DNA of 64,000 bases from Isoperla grammatica (lineage: Eukaryota; Arthropoda; Insecta; Plecoptera; Perlodidae), in the NCBI GenBank assembly GCA_945910005.1, contig OX246740.1, positions 45,790,014 through 45,854,013 on the forward strand, read 5' to 3'. The notes below the pieces were generated by a model. It saw only the letters and a program-made list of their open reading frames with translations. It was not told where the DNA came from and made no database searches. Made by a program: the position numbers and the translations under genes. Below are positions 11,846 through 22,728 of the stretch, piece by piece. How positions within the stretch are numbered: the stretch's first letter is position 1; each line of letters starts with the position of its first letter.

Positions 11846-12587
11846 CATCCTGAGAGTCTATGTCGGGTGAATTGACAGTTTAAAAAATTGCTATTTTAAA
11901 GGGAGGGAGGTCACGTCAGGTAGAGCCAGTCGTGAAAGGCGAAACAAATTTGCAAACTTGTCTTCACAAGAGTGCGGAAAATTACTTTAGAGCAATTGTC
12001 GAGGATTTGGAGATTTACAAAAACATTAATGGGGGGGGGGGGGTGGGGGGGAATTTCCCCCGTTAAAAGTATAGTTCATAGTTTCAGTTCAATCTTCAAT
12101 TTCTATTTTCATTGTGTTCCCCGCCTCCACCCTATTCAATACGCAGAGGGTTGATTACTCTACAGCTTGGTTTGAATCCTGGTTTGGGCATTTATGTCGT
12201 AGTACACCCAACCCACTCGTTGTTTCGATTGTTTCGAGAAGTGTTGCTTGTGTCCATGGTCTTGTCGTAAAACAAATGCTAGCTTGATCGTGCCCAGTTT
12301 TATCTAGAGCGAATGTACCCGGAATTGGAAAAGTTTTGTTCCCTCAGTGAGACTGCGATGACTCATTGGTCGAGAGGAGAGGAGAGGCTAGTCTGGCTGT
12401 GTCTAGAGGTGAAAGGGGTAATAGACGTCTCGGACTCGCAAGTCGCAAGTAGATAATGCAGGTGGGCGAAGTAGCGGTATGCTCTACTGCTGTGTAAAGT
12501 AGGTCACGGTCTGAGGAGCGCAGCCCCCCAGTTTAGCAGGGAATTGTTTGAGGTGTTTTGTTGGAGGATTCGGGGGATTGAGAATAT

Positions 12588-12900
12588 AGGGAACCCGCAA
12601 CTGACGTCACATCCGTACTACAACAATGGAACAAATGAATTGAACTGATGGACAAACAATCAGCTGTCAAATTAATAAAATTGCAACCATACAAATAAAA
12701 ACAAGTGCAGCAATAGTAACATGCTCACCATTGAAAACTTTTAATGATGGATAACGACTAAGTGAAAGTTTTGTATGTGAATTTGTTTGTTTTATGTTTT
12801 GTTTCCCAAAATCAGAAGAAATTATTTTTTGACAGCTTGTTGTATGTCCATCAATTCAATTCATTTATTTCATTGTTGTCTTTTGGTGTTGCTAGTAGCC
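12588..12900. mobile_element. Imperfect palindromic MITE, copy 2 of 3
   Basis: Begins AGGGAACCCGCAACTGACGT (a full TGACGTCA near 12603) and contains ACTACAACAATGGAACAAAT and, inverted, TTCATTGTTGTC. Matches copy 3 (35945-36258) on the opposite strand. The short ORFs inside are not coding. Confidence 0.8.
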
Positions 12901-13428
12901 TTCGTGGTAAAAAAAAATAAAAATAATAATAAGCATTTACTTTATAAAAACATTGGATTAGAGATACATCAAATTTGTGAATCTTTCATTTCAACTCGAT
13001 CGGCGCTTTGTGTGTTTGTGTACAAAATTTTGTTCGTTGCGCACAGGTCAAACGACTTTAGGGATTTGGCTGAAATTTTAAGTCAACACTCTTGACCACT
13101 AAAATATATGCTGTTAACATAACCATCAAAATCCGTCTAGGTGCCAACCTACAAAAAATTAATTACTGAAAAATATCGAGTTATAATTTTTTTTATTAAA
13201 ACTTATTGACGAATTTAAATAGTTTTTTTAAATAGTATGCACAATAATTGTGTCAACATATGACAAAAGATTTGGAATTGTTCTGCCATCTTGTGTCTAA
13301 ATATTGTTTATTTACGGCAATGCAATTTTTAGTTGTGTTCGTCGCACACAGGTCAAACGGCTTTACGGATTTGGTTGACATTTTCAGTCTACCTACCGCC
13401 TAACTGAAATGTTTGTGCTTGTTTACAG

Positions 13429-13526
13429 ATTCAAGCAACAAGAATCTTCTATGAGGTTCAGAAGGGCCTACGCCCTAGTGCAGTCGGGTCCTGCCCTTTA
13501 CAAGACAAGACTTTACAAGACAACAG
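13429..13526 (+). CDS. Candidate internal exon
   Basis: Acceptor TGCTTGTTTACAG|A (AG at 13427-13428) and donor ACAACAG|GTAAGC (exon end 13526) enclose 98 bases. One frame is fully open: one base completing a carried codon, 32 codons (beginning FKQQESSMRFRRAYALVQSG), and one base carried out. That outgoing phase fits the candidate exon at 20820-20957, which takes two bases. The product is basic and not recognised. An upstream block resembling 13039-13085 (GGTCAAACG...GGATTTGG...GA.ATTTT) shows that the intron side is repetitive. A single chance exon of this size is possible. Confidence 0.4.
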
Positions 13527-13974
13527 GTAAGCCCAGTCCTAGCTGGTTTTACACACATTTTACGTACCGTTTTTGGTATTTGACAAAATACATTGAAATG
13601 TTTTTTAAATCATTATCAATTACCATAGGCCTACTATTAGTTTTCTGGTGGCGGTAGAGGACACCGTTTAAAAGTGTTTCGTGATGATGATATTTCGGTT
13701 TTACGTCCCATATTTTGCAACTTCGGCTAATCGAGACGATGAGTGGGTGAAATGCGTCTTCACATTTCACGGACATAGTGCCCTATGTCCGAATCAAATC
13801 CATTGCACATCGCTGTGGTCGTCATACGAAGTCCAGCAAGGGCGAGCAGGGTGAAGTGGGAGGAGAAATCTTCAGTGGGACAGTGGGGGGAAAAGGACAG
13901 GGTCTCCTTTCGTCGCCTCTTACGATTAGCAGAGTCACTATTCTACCCTGGGCCGAGACGGGCGTCCTTTTGTC

Positions 13975-15129
13975 CAGGGGCGTAGCTACTATGGCGCGAA
14001 GGGGCGCGACCGCACAATAATAACACAACAATACAACAATAATGTGGCTGCAATGGGTAGTAAAAACACAAATTGGACTAACATAATTATTGTGTGCTAT
14101 TTTTAACATGAATGCACTGTCATACCGAAACGCGAATCTCTTTCCCCACCTTTAAACTTCTAAGAGTTCTGACGCATACAGAAATATGAGCCAGGCTTAC
14201 CTGACCTAGCCAACACACTGGCCGGCGAGAATGACATTTCGCTTACCGATTATTATTATTTATTCTTTCATAATAGGGAAGTCTCATCAAAAATAAATAT
14301 TCCTCAAAGTACCTAAAAATGGAAGATCATTATCCAAAAATTCGGGCGGTATAATTTTTATATCTGAGAAGCGTATATTTCCAATTCTATTAGCATTTTA
14401 AGTTTGAAATTTGGAACTTCTTGTTCCGTAATTGAAAAACGGCTCTTGACGTCATATGTCATGTAAACAACTGCCTCCTTGAAGTATTCTTAATAATATC
14501 AACGATATTGAGTTGGACATTTTACAATATCTAGGATGCAGTGACTTTACAACAATGTCATTTATACCACGGTTTTCTTCAGAAAATACATTTTGATACA
14601 GTATTTACCAAAACGTGTTTAAAATAATGCAATTATTTAACATATTGTTAATTAATGTTGAGAAGTGTTCATTTACTAACTATAAATCAACGTTGGTTCA
14701 GTTAGAGTCTTATGAGAGCAATAATCTACTAAAGGGTGGGATTTCAGTACTATTTGTATGATATAAAATTATTGTTTACTGATATATGACGTCAGAACCT
14801 TGAAATCACGAGCAAGATGGCGCAGGTCCGTTTCTGAGCGTGTTTTGACAGCAATATCTTTGACTTAATGTTAAAGCGATGTTCATGCATCTTTCGAGCC
14901 GAAACCAATTAGTTCCCGTTTATTTTAACTTGAGGTAACCAGTAAGTAAATAAAAAAAATGCGTGAGACTTCCCTATTGTGTATCCAGTTATAGGGATAT
15001 TAATTACAATGGAGATTGCATATTCACTATATGTCAACGTTTTCAAGTGTTTGTCTGCTGCTGGGGGGGGGGGGGGGGGGACAATTTAAAAACATGGCCC
15101 GGGCCCCTAAAAACCTCGCTACGCCACTG
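13975..15129. mobile_element. hAT-type element (TSD CTTTTGTC) with nested insertion
   Basis: Terminal repeats CAGGGGCGTAGC / GCTACGCCACTG (one mismatch), exact 8-bp duplication CTTTTGTC at 13967-13974 and 15130-15137. Of its 1155 bp, 699 belong to a second element at 14276-14974, so the host element was about 450 bp. A long G-run lies at about 15063-15080 near the right end. No transposase. Confidence 0.93.
14276..14974. mobile_element. TA-flanked MITE nested in the hAT element
   Basis: Terminal repeats GGGAAGTCTCA / TGAGACTTCCC with TA on each side, as expected for Tc1/mariner-type insertion. The interior has two TGACGTCA palindromes (about 14447 and 14787) and an AAGATGGCG word (about 14815), promoter-type motifs that could make it transcriptionally active. 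No transposase. Confidence 0.75.
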
Positions 15130-15507
15130 CTTTTGTCGCCTCCGTTCGTCTACCGTTGCAGACGGAGCGGCGCTATCATCTTGTGCGAAGTAAGGAAGGG
15201 GGCGAGGGGCGGAATGCTACCGTCTGGAGTCCAAAGTCTGTCCGGCGGGGTATCCACGCGCACGATAACAAGAGGGGGAGGGGTAATCTCTAGACATGGG
15301 CAACAAGAGTTTCTATTTTTTAGTTTCCACACCCCGGCCGAAAATGAAAGACATCACGTAAACGGATTAGGCCTACTCTGCTGACATTACTCTGATTCAG
15401 GCAGTACCTATTCATAAACAACTCTAGTGTACCGGTAGAGTTTCTTTATTTCTTTTGTAGGTAAAGAACAATGTTTACAGTTCTTTCATTTGCCCCTATC
15501 AAGTGCA

Positions 15508-15556
15508 GAGCCATTGTGCTTCTAATCCCCACCGTAAGGGATTAGAAACACAATGG
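15508..15556. repeat. Short near-perfect hairpin
   Basis: GCCATTGTGCTTCTAATCCC and its complement are separated by 8 bases with one or two mismatches. Too short for a typical animal pre-miRNA; may be the core of a small foldback element. Confidence 0.6.
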
Positions 15557-15863
15557 CAGAGCATAGGTGCACATCATTGAAAGACCCAGTACACGTTCCA
15601 CTGTCGATCTGCTACTAGTACACTCAAATGTGGACCATTCCACTTGTTAATTACCAAACACATTTATACTATAAAAGGTGATGATTAACGTTAGCCGCAT
15701 GCCAGTGTTCAACGGCTGGCTTCGCTTAGTTGAACGCCTTGTCCCGATAACAATCTGCTTTTTCCTCTGGCCGCATGAATTGCTTTTATTGCAAGCGACT
15801 TAGCTGAATATTTGCACGCGGCTGTTACTAATGATGTGTGTCGATGTTTGAAAACTGTTTTGT

Positions 15864-16032
15864 GTGTAAAATGTCAGCTGACAACTATTTCAATTTATAA
15901 GAATGAATTTCGTTTGCAGGATAACGTTAACAACATCACGTTTATTATTTTTATTTTTGTTTGTAACTGCCCAACGTCAACTTTGTAGGGCGTGCATTCA
16001 TATTGTTTCTGACTAGGAAATAATGTTTGGGT
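15864..16032 (+). repeat. Dispersed repeat, copy 2 (pairs with 1-172)
   Basis: Matches the window start with few substitutions and shares its abrupt right end. Together the two copies bracket a 15.7 kb segment in direct orientation. Confidence 0.85.
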
Positions 16033-16415
16033 CTGTTAAGAAAATTCGAACGTTTTTGTTAATTTTTAATTATTGATTTTAATTGAATTTAATTATTTAA
16101 AATTACTTACATTAAATGTCATTGTAATGTTATTGGTAATTACACTAGAATTAACCATGACAAACTGGCGGTATGCAAAATATCTCCACAAATCGTTAGG
16201 AATTGGTTCGATGCTTAGTTTTTTGCTTCATTTTGTTTTTTGAGAATAAAATCAAGTGATTTCGAACAATACTTCGCGCGTCCAACGACAGAACTTGGTG
16301 AAGGAATGCATCGGTGTAAGTGTCACACGCCAAGTTTCCTCGGACAACATTTATTATTTTCCTTTCCTGGCAGTAAAAACTTTCGCAATCTTGTATCATA
16401 GGGCTGCATTCATAG

Positions 16416-17118
16416 TAGGGATGACGAAACCCGACTTTTTTTTACGACCCGGGTACCCGTTCACTATACCCGCGTGTTACCCGGGTAGGCCTAGGCCTAA
16501 TAAAACAAAAAAAATCTTGTGGGGTGTCAAATCAACCGCTCAATATCGCTCTCGTCGAAAATAACACCACAAATAGTGTATTGTAGTAGCAGGGATTAGG
16601 ATGTTTCATTATATTTCGTGATGAAAAGTTGAACACCCATGACAAGAGAAAGTTACAACAGCGCGGGGGGTCGAGGATCGAAGCGGGATGAAACATAATG
16701 CGTCACAGCTGCCACTCAAGCTCAAGGCCACGGGCAGACCGGCCCGTTGAAGTGTCGAATGGTTGTGTGCTTTGGGAGGGAGAAGGGGGGGGGGGGTGTA
16801 GAGTAGCAGTTCATGCTAAAAGATTGCCGGCGGCCAGGCTTACATGAACAGGGAATCGGGCGCGGCATGAACAAAAGAAACTATCAAAAGTGGACAGTTT
16901 ATTCATTTTATAGACGCGATTCTATTTCTTAGGGAAATACCGCCAAGCACAAAAATAAAATACGTAATGACAGATGAATCAGTTCAAATTCAAAACATTT
17001 AGCTAATTTGCGGTTCTCAATTTCAGGAACCGGGTTTTGTCGGGTAAACGGGTAGAGAAAACACAAACACCGTACCCGACTTCGTCGGGCGGGTATCGGG
17101 TACTCTTCGTCTTCCCTA
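16416..17118. mobile_element. hAT-type MITE (TSD ATTCATA[G/C])
   Basis: Terminal repeats TAGGGATGACGAA / TTCGTCTTCCCTA (one mismatch). Flanking 8-mers are ATTCATAG and ATTCATAC, differing only at the last base. Subterminal regions repeat the words ACCCG/CGGGT (GACCCGGGTACCCG, GTACCCGACTTCGTCGGGC). A G-run lies near 16786. No transposase. Confidence 0.88.
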
Positions 17119-17646
17119 ATTCATACTTCATAGTACTTACACCATGCCACCAAAGCCAAGGCGCCCTACCAGAACAATCCATCCATCCATTCACACATTC
17201 ATCCATATTCCATTGTCACCCCACTACTTCACTTTATTCTTGTGAGATGTTTCTAATTCCAGCAATTCTGCATCTGTGTATTCTGCTCTGGCTCGTATTG
17301 ATACGGGTCTGATAATATATATAAGGTTGTGGATGGAGGTAGGCGGATGTATATTACGGAGATTTAATATAGTGTCCCCTGGGCCTTCACGTACCGTAGT
17401 CACACTACAGTGACAGTGCAGCACAGCGCCCGGCCGCGCACGTGCATTCTCGCGGCGTGCTCGGCTGGCACTTTGAACGCGTGTAGCTCAGCACTAGATT
17501 TTTTGTAATTATGTTGGATAATGCCATTAATCTTAAAACATAGTCTTGTAATTAAAAAAAAAATACGAGAGCGCTGTCGATTTTCACCTGCCTTCTCCTT
17601 TAACCCTCAACCTTATCTGACCTAATCTTAACTTTACTCTATTCAG

Positions 17647-17828
17647 CAGGATGTACACATGTACGCTACAAGCTACGGTCACAGATAACGGACAAGAATG
17701 TGTTATCTGTGCTATGGTGCAACAGTATGTGGGAGGTGGACAGTCTTCAAGCAGTGACCCAGCTGGCTGCTATCACTGCTCGACTAGAAGATGAACTGAC
17801 GCCTTGCGGTCAGCGGTACTGGAACTAA
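17647..17828 (+). pseudogene. Exon-like cassette running into an 80-bp array
   Basis: Acceptor ACTTTACTCTATTCAG (AG at 17645-17646) is followed by an open frame of 58 codons (containing VRYKLRSQITDKNVL and TQLAAITARLEDEL) that ends in TAA at 17826-17828, inside the first unit of the 80-bp tandem array. The last array unit instead reads on to SVTE and a donor, CACAGAG|GTAGGC, at 18708. This suggests an original exon whose 3' part was amplified, introducing a stop in each unit. A related cassette lies at 18977-19081. The family is not recognised. Confidence 0.4.
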
Positions 17829-18708
17829 GCATGCTGACACAGCTGGCTGCAATCACTGCTCGACTAGAAGATGAACCAACGCCTTGGGGTGAGCGGTACT
17901 GGAACTAAGCATGCTGACACAGCTGACTGCAATCACTGCTCGACTAGAAGATGAACCAACGCCTTGCGGTCAGCGGTACTGGAACTAAGCATGCTGACAC
18001 AGCTGACTGCAATCACTGCTCGACTAGAAGATGAACCAACGCTTTGGGGTCAGCGGTACTGGAACTAAGCATACTGACACAGCTGGCTGCAATCACTGCT
18101 CGACTAGAAGATGAACCAACGCCTTGCGGTCAGCGGTACTGGAACTAAGCATGCTGACACAGCTGACTGCAATCACTGCTCGACTAGAAGATGAACCAAC
18201 GCCTTGCGGTCAGCGGTACTGAAACTAAGCATGCTGACACAGCTGACTGCAATCACTGCTCGACTAGAAGATGAACCAACGCCTTGCGGTCAGCGGTACT
18301 GGAACTAAGCATGCTGACACAGCTGACTGCAATCACTGCTCGACTAGAAGATGAACCAACGCCTTGGGGTCAGCGGTACTGGAACTAAGCATACTGACAC
18401 AGTTGGCTGCAATCACTGCTCGACTAGAAGATGAACCAACGCCTTGGGGTCAGCGGTACTAGAACTAAGCATACTGACACAGCTGGCTGCAATCACTGCT
18501 CGACTAGAAGATGAACCAACGCCTTGCGGTCAGCTGTACTGGAACTAAGCATGCTGACACAGCTGGCTGCTATCACTGCTCGACTAGAAGATGAACCAAC
18601 GCCTTGCGGTCAGCGGTACTGGAACTAAGCAAGCTGACACAGCTGGCTGCTAGCACTGCTCGACTAGAAGATGAACTGACGTCTTGGGGTCAGCGGTCTG
18701 TCACAGAG
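17754..18708 (+). repeat. 80-bp tandem array, about 12 copies, each a 25-codon ORF
   Basis: Units repeat with an exact 80-bp period (AGCTGGCTGC at 17761, 17841, 17921 and so on to 18641). Most units hold a complete ATG-to-TAA frame, MLTQLAAITARLEDEPTPWG plus QRYWN, followed by GC. Because 80 is not a multiple of 3, a long read-through protein is impossible. Variation is limited to a few sites (GGCTGC/GACTGC, TTGCGG/TTGGGG, CATG/CATA), showing recent expansion or homogenisation. Confidence 0.92.
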
Positions 18709-18976
18709 GTAGGCCTAGTGTGATTTTTCAATTTCCATTGTTTACACGTGGGCCCCCCATCCCATTGATACTGTGATACCGTACATATAAACAGGCTTTT
18801 TGTGTTCCTTATACTCAGGAATCAGCTGACGTTATGGCTGTTGGCGGCCATATTGCCACGTGTACTGCAACCTCTAATGAAACCAAACCATGATTAACTT
18901 AACCTGTCCCACTCTTGCCTACAGCTTTACCTCTCAATCTTATCTGACCTAATCTTAACTTTACTCTATGCATCAG

Positions 18977-19081
18977 GATCTACACATGAACCGGTACGCT
19001 ACAAGCGTGGTGGGTGCAGACAGTGGAGGTGGACAGTCTTCATGCACTCTGCTCGACTGGAAGTCGAACTAGCACCTTGAG
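18977..19081 (+). pseudogene. Unexpanded paralogue of the 17.6 kb exon cassette
   Basis: Preceded by the same intron end (CCTAATCTTAACTTTACTCTA), with acceptor GCATCAG and donor CTTGAG|GTGAGC. Shares TACGCTACAAGC, GGAGGTGGACAGTCTTCA and CTGCTCGACT with 17647-17828 but has only one copy of the part that is tandemly repeated there. Its matching frame reaches a TGA right at the donor, so it is probably not translated past this point. Confidence 0.4.
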
Positions 19082-19899
19082 GTGAGCGGTTCTGGAACTA
19101 CACGGCAGCAGAGAGCTGCCCATTGACCTGAACTTTCAGCTAGTCTACACGACAATCTGGTATTTAACATTTAAATGTGATAGGTACTAGGTACTGTGAT
19201 CAGAGATGTTAATGCAAAATGTCTCCAGAAATTTTCACAGATTTATTTTGCCAGGAAATTCCCGTACAGATCTACATGTACAGATGAATTTGCCGTACAA
19301 AATGTAGTAGGGCCTAGCTATCCGCAGCTTAGATACTCTTTCTAGCGAGAAAAGTTGTCCCTAGAGCCAATGTAAGTAGGAGTACTAACGTAGCGCGCGC
19401 ATCGTCTAGCGTTGTGCTGATTGAACGATATAAACAAAGACCACCAAAAGTATTCTTAATTGGCGCAATGTTAGATAGTGACACCATTATAATTCATCCT
19501 TGAGACAGAGAATATGAATGTATGTGGCATCCTCACAATTTCACAAATACAAATGTCCGTCAGCATTGAGTCCGGCCTAGACCATGTGGCTGTAGACCTA
19601 CATGTTTTAACTCAAATGGCAAAGAAGTAGTAAAGGAACGTTTAAACGTTCTTGTCGCGCCACGGACTGGCCTGTATTGCATGGTTCTCACTAGGGATGT
19701 GCAAAAGCGTGTATTTCAGTAAGCGTGTACCACCTCTCTCAGTGAAAGGCGTGTACACGTTCGTGCCTGCCTACCCAATAGATTTTTCACATGAATTAGG
19801 ATGTGCCCCGTACATATGCATTTCGTGTGCGATGTTGTACAGTGTACACTGTGGCCGGTCGCACACAGTATAACCCTGTGTGAGCGGCGTGCACAGGTC

Positions 19900-20560
19900 C
19901 ATGCTGCATTTACATTTAAAGAATGTTAATTTAATTTAATTTAATTAATTAATTTACAAATTGAATTAATTTGTTTGGATTAAAATTATTTATTATATTT
20001 AATATGTATTAAATTAAATTAAATTTTAAATACCATTAAATTAATTTAAATATAGAAGGGTAGGGGTTAAGCAGTATAATTGAATATAAATAAATGATGA
20101 TAAAAAATCAAATATAAATGTATAAATACATAATTAAATTACATACGATTTCAAATTAAAGTAAATTAATTATTTATTAATATTATTTATTAATCGAATT
20201 CATAAATTTAAAGATTGCATTAATTTAAATGAAATTTATTCATTAATTATTATTAGGCTATATTAAATAATATATTAAATAAATAATTTGTTGGTTAATT
20301 GTTGTTCTTATTAGCTTTGAGATCTTTTTGCCAGAAAGTTTGTAGATATAGACGCGCGGCTTATCAACGCGTCAAACAGCGTTTTCCTAGTTATTATTAG
20401 GCTATATTAAATAATTAATTAGGGCCTAAAGTAAATTATATTACATTTTAATTTTTTTAAATTAGGCCTTCATTAATAACGTACATTGTAATATTTTTAA
20501 CTAAATACATTTTAAATAGCCAAATAAATTTTAAACTAAATAAATTACATAAGGCTGGGT
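19900..20560. other. AT-rich, low-complexity block
   Basis: Dominated by AATTTAATTTAA and TTAATTAATT words; apart from the 20322-20393 repeat and a TTATTATTAGGCTATATTAA duplicate (about 20251 and 20391), no gene or RNA feature is visible. Confidence 0.7.
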
Positions 20561-20819
20561 GTTATGAATTACGATGCAGCAATGCAATCTACAAGGGGGG
20601 GGGGGGGGGGGAGAGAAATTTTCAGCTATGATCTGCAACATTGCATTCTGAAAAACTTTTTCTTTGGAAAAATTTCAAGCTGTAAGATATCCCACAAATG
20701 CAAAGTTGAATCAGTATGTACTAGTACTTAGGCCTAGTACGTAGGCCTACTCACCTAGTGCTGAAGGTATAAACATTTTCTAAAGTGTTTTTGTAATTTC
20801 AACATTTTGTTTTTTACAG

Positions 20820-20957
20820 CTGGTTCTACAAAGAAGACCACTAGGACACTGCTGGATGCTGGATTGTATAGTGAGTGGGCAAGATGCTCATTTAAAAGAA
20901 ACAAGCCTAACCAACATCGAAGCTCGAGCCATATTGATGGATTATGTGACGTCCATG
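20820..20957 (+). CDS. Candidate internal exon
   Basis: Acceptor TTTTGTTTTTTACAG (AG at 20818-20819) and donor CCATG|GTAATG (exon end 20957) enclose 138 bases with one frame open throughout: two bases completing a codon, 45 codons (including TTRTLLDAGLYSEWARCSFK), and one base carried out. The incoming phase fits the candidate exon ending at 13526. The pattern RTLLDAGL...R...K faintly resembles the helix-turn-helix part of Tc1/mariner transposases, but this is not secure. It lies immediately before a 1.72 kb tandem duplication. Confidence 0.45.
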
Positions 20958-21004
20958 GTAATGTATTCGGAGTGTAATTTTTATGAGCTATTATCCTGGG
21001 TAGG

Positions 21005-22728
21005 CCTAACGTGTGGTTAAATAAAAGCATTAATGCATCTATAGAGAGGTGGATAAGGCAATTTAACAGGCCACATTTTGTTTGATATTCCTTGCTTTGC
21101 TTTTTATATTATTACTTTTACTTACTTTTACTTTTACAGTTTACTCTTTTTTACTATTATCACAATAGACTTTCATATTCGGCTATACCTGTGATGGGAA
21201 AATGAAAGTTGGGTAGCTTTGATTCAAGGTCCGTCGGTCTCATGGCGGACGTTCAGCAAACGAACCCCCATCAGGGGATTTACGGACTTTAGGCCCTAGG
21301 TCTGATTAAGGTAGGTGTGTCATGGGTGGGTTGGGTAACCAAGGTCCATCACCCTATACCACGGTCAGCAATTGGCTGATAGTGGTATCCGCTATGACTC
21401 TGGTTTCTTGCTGAGGCGAACCTTTAGGAACCAAGCTTTGGTCGCAACGTATCAGATTGGATAGCACTGACTGGTGGAGCTATAGTGTGGTAAAAGCACA
21501 TTGGCCGCCGATGGAGAAGCACGCGCTATTGCTCCTGACGTATAGGCCACCCATGTCCATAAGCTTATGGACATCCGGCCTTAGAGAGCGTGTTCCTTTA
21601 GGGGTGGCCAAGGACAGGTAAAGTGAACGTCCCGTTTTACCCGGGCATCACATTTACGCTTGAGCCTTGTCGTGTCTCGATCCAGATACAGAGCGATTTA
21701 GGTAGCTCTTCTGATTTAGGTAGGTGGTATGGGAAACCAAGTTCCAATCTCCCGCCGCTATCAGCACTTTTTTCGCTGGTAGTGGTTCCGCCTGGCGCTG
21801 GGGGCCCTGTTTTGCAGAGGCGAACCCAATGGTTGAATCTGGTAGTTGGTGGTAGAGGGGTGGAGTGAGTGTGGTAAAAGCACGTGCTACAGCTGGGATA
21901 GATCCCCTCCAAGTGTCAATAAGCTCCACCCCTGCCGGCTACACGCCCTAAGTATCCTACACGCCTATGTGCGTCGACGGACTAGGTGAGCTTTCGGGAG
22001 AAACCATTGGGGGGGGCCAAGGACAGGTAATTGATGGATTGATCCGTTTTACCCTGGAGTCAATTACGCTTGAGCCAAGCCGAGTTCTCGAACCAGTTGC
22101 CGAACACCCTTCCTGCATGGTACGAGTAGTTCATTTTAAGGGTTGGTTTAGTTAATTTTAAGGATTTAAAGCATTTTAAGGGTGTCTGCATTCAAAGCAC
22201 ATTGTTGCACTGTCATAGCATCGTATGAAACTAGATTGGCTCGTTGAATGGTCTATTTATTGTAGGACTTGGTGGTACAGAATTGCACCGTAAGGCAGCC
22301 ACAGCTGGCTAACATAACTATCTGCTTGACAGGGTAAATGAAAATGCAGTACAGTGATCATTGCACTTAGCCTAGCGCCTTCTATATTGTCTCTGATATA
22401 ATGCCAACAGTTGTATGAAGTATGAACATAATATGAGTGTGTTGTTGTTGTTGTTGTTGTTTTGTCATTGTTGTTGTTTCTACACAATTTGTAATGTTGT
22501 GTGCATGATAATTATAGTCTTATGTTATTAATGAAATTAACGGTGAAATGAAATCAGATTTGCAAATGAAAACTGCTCAAGACGAACTTCAATAATAGGT
22601 AATTTTCTGTGAATTGTTGGGCATATTGGAAATTTATTGGTTTTGTAACAAAACTGAGGTACCCTTGTATATAATACTTTATGTAGGCCTATAATGTTCA
22701 ATCATAAATGTACCACTGAACATTTTAG
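21005..22728 (+). repeat. 1.72-kb direct tandem duplication, unit 1
   Basis: Starts CCTAACGTGTGGTTAAATAA and is repeated at 22729 with a 1724-bp offset and very few differences in its central part. The unit holds internal sub-repeats: CCAAGGACAGGTAA near 21609 and near 22017, and GAGGCGAACC blocks near 21414 and 21819. Includes a small palindrome CATGTCCATAAGCTTATGGA near 21552 and a (TTG)n run (22440-22460) absent from unit 2. Overlapping ORFs are repeat shadows. Confidence 0.95.

Noticed and set aside
15508..15556. Possible microRNA precursor
   Set aside because: Stem of about 20 bp and total length under 50 nt are below normal animal pre-miRNA size; better explained as a small palindrome.
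19693..19875. hAT element beginning near CTAGGGATGTGCA
   Set aside because: A hAT-like left end is visible but no matching right end or duplication could be found.
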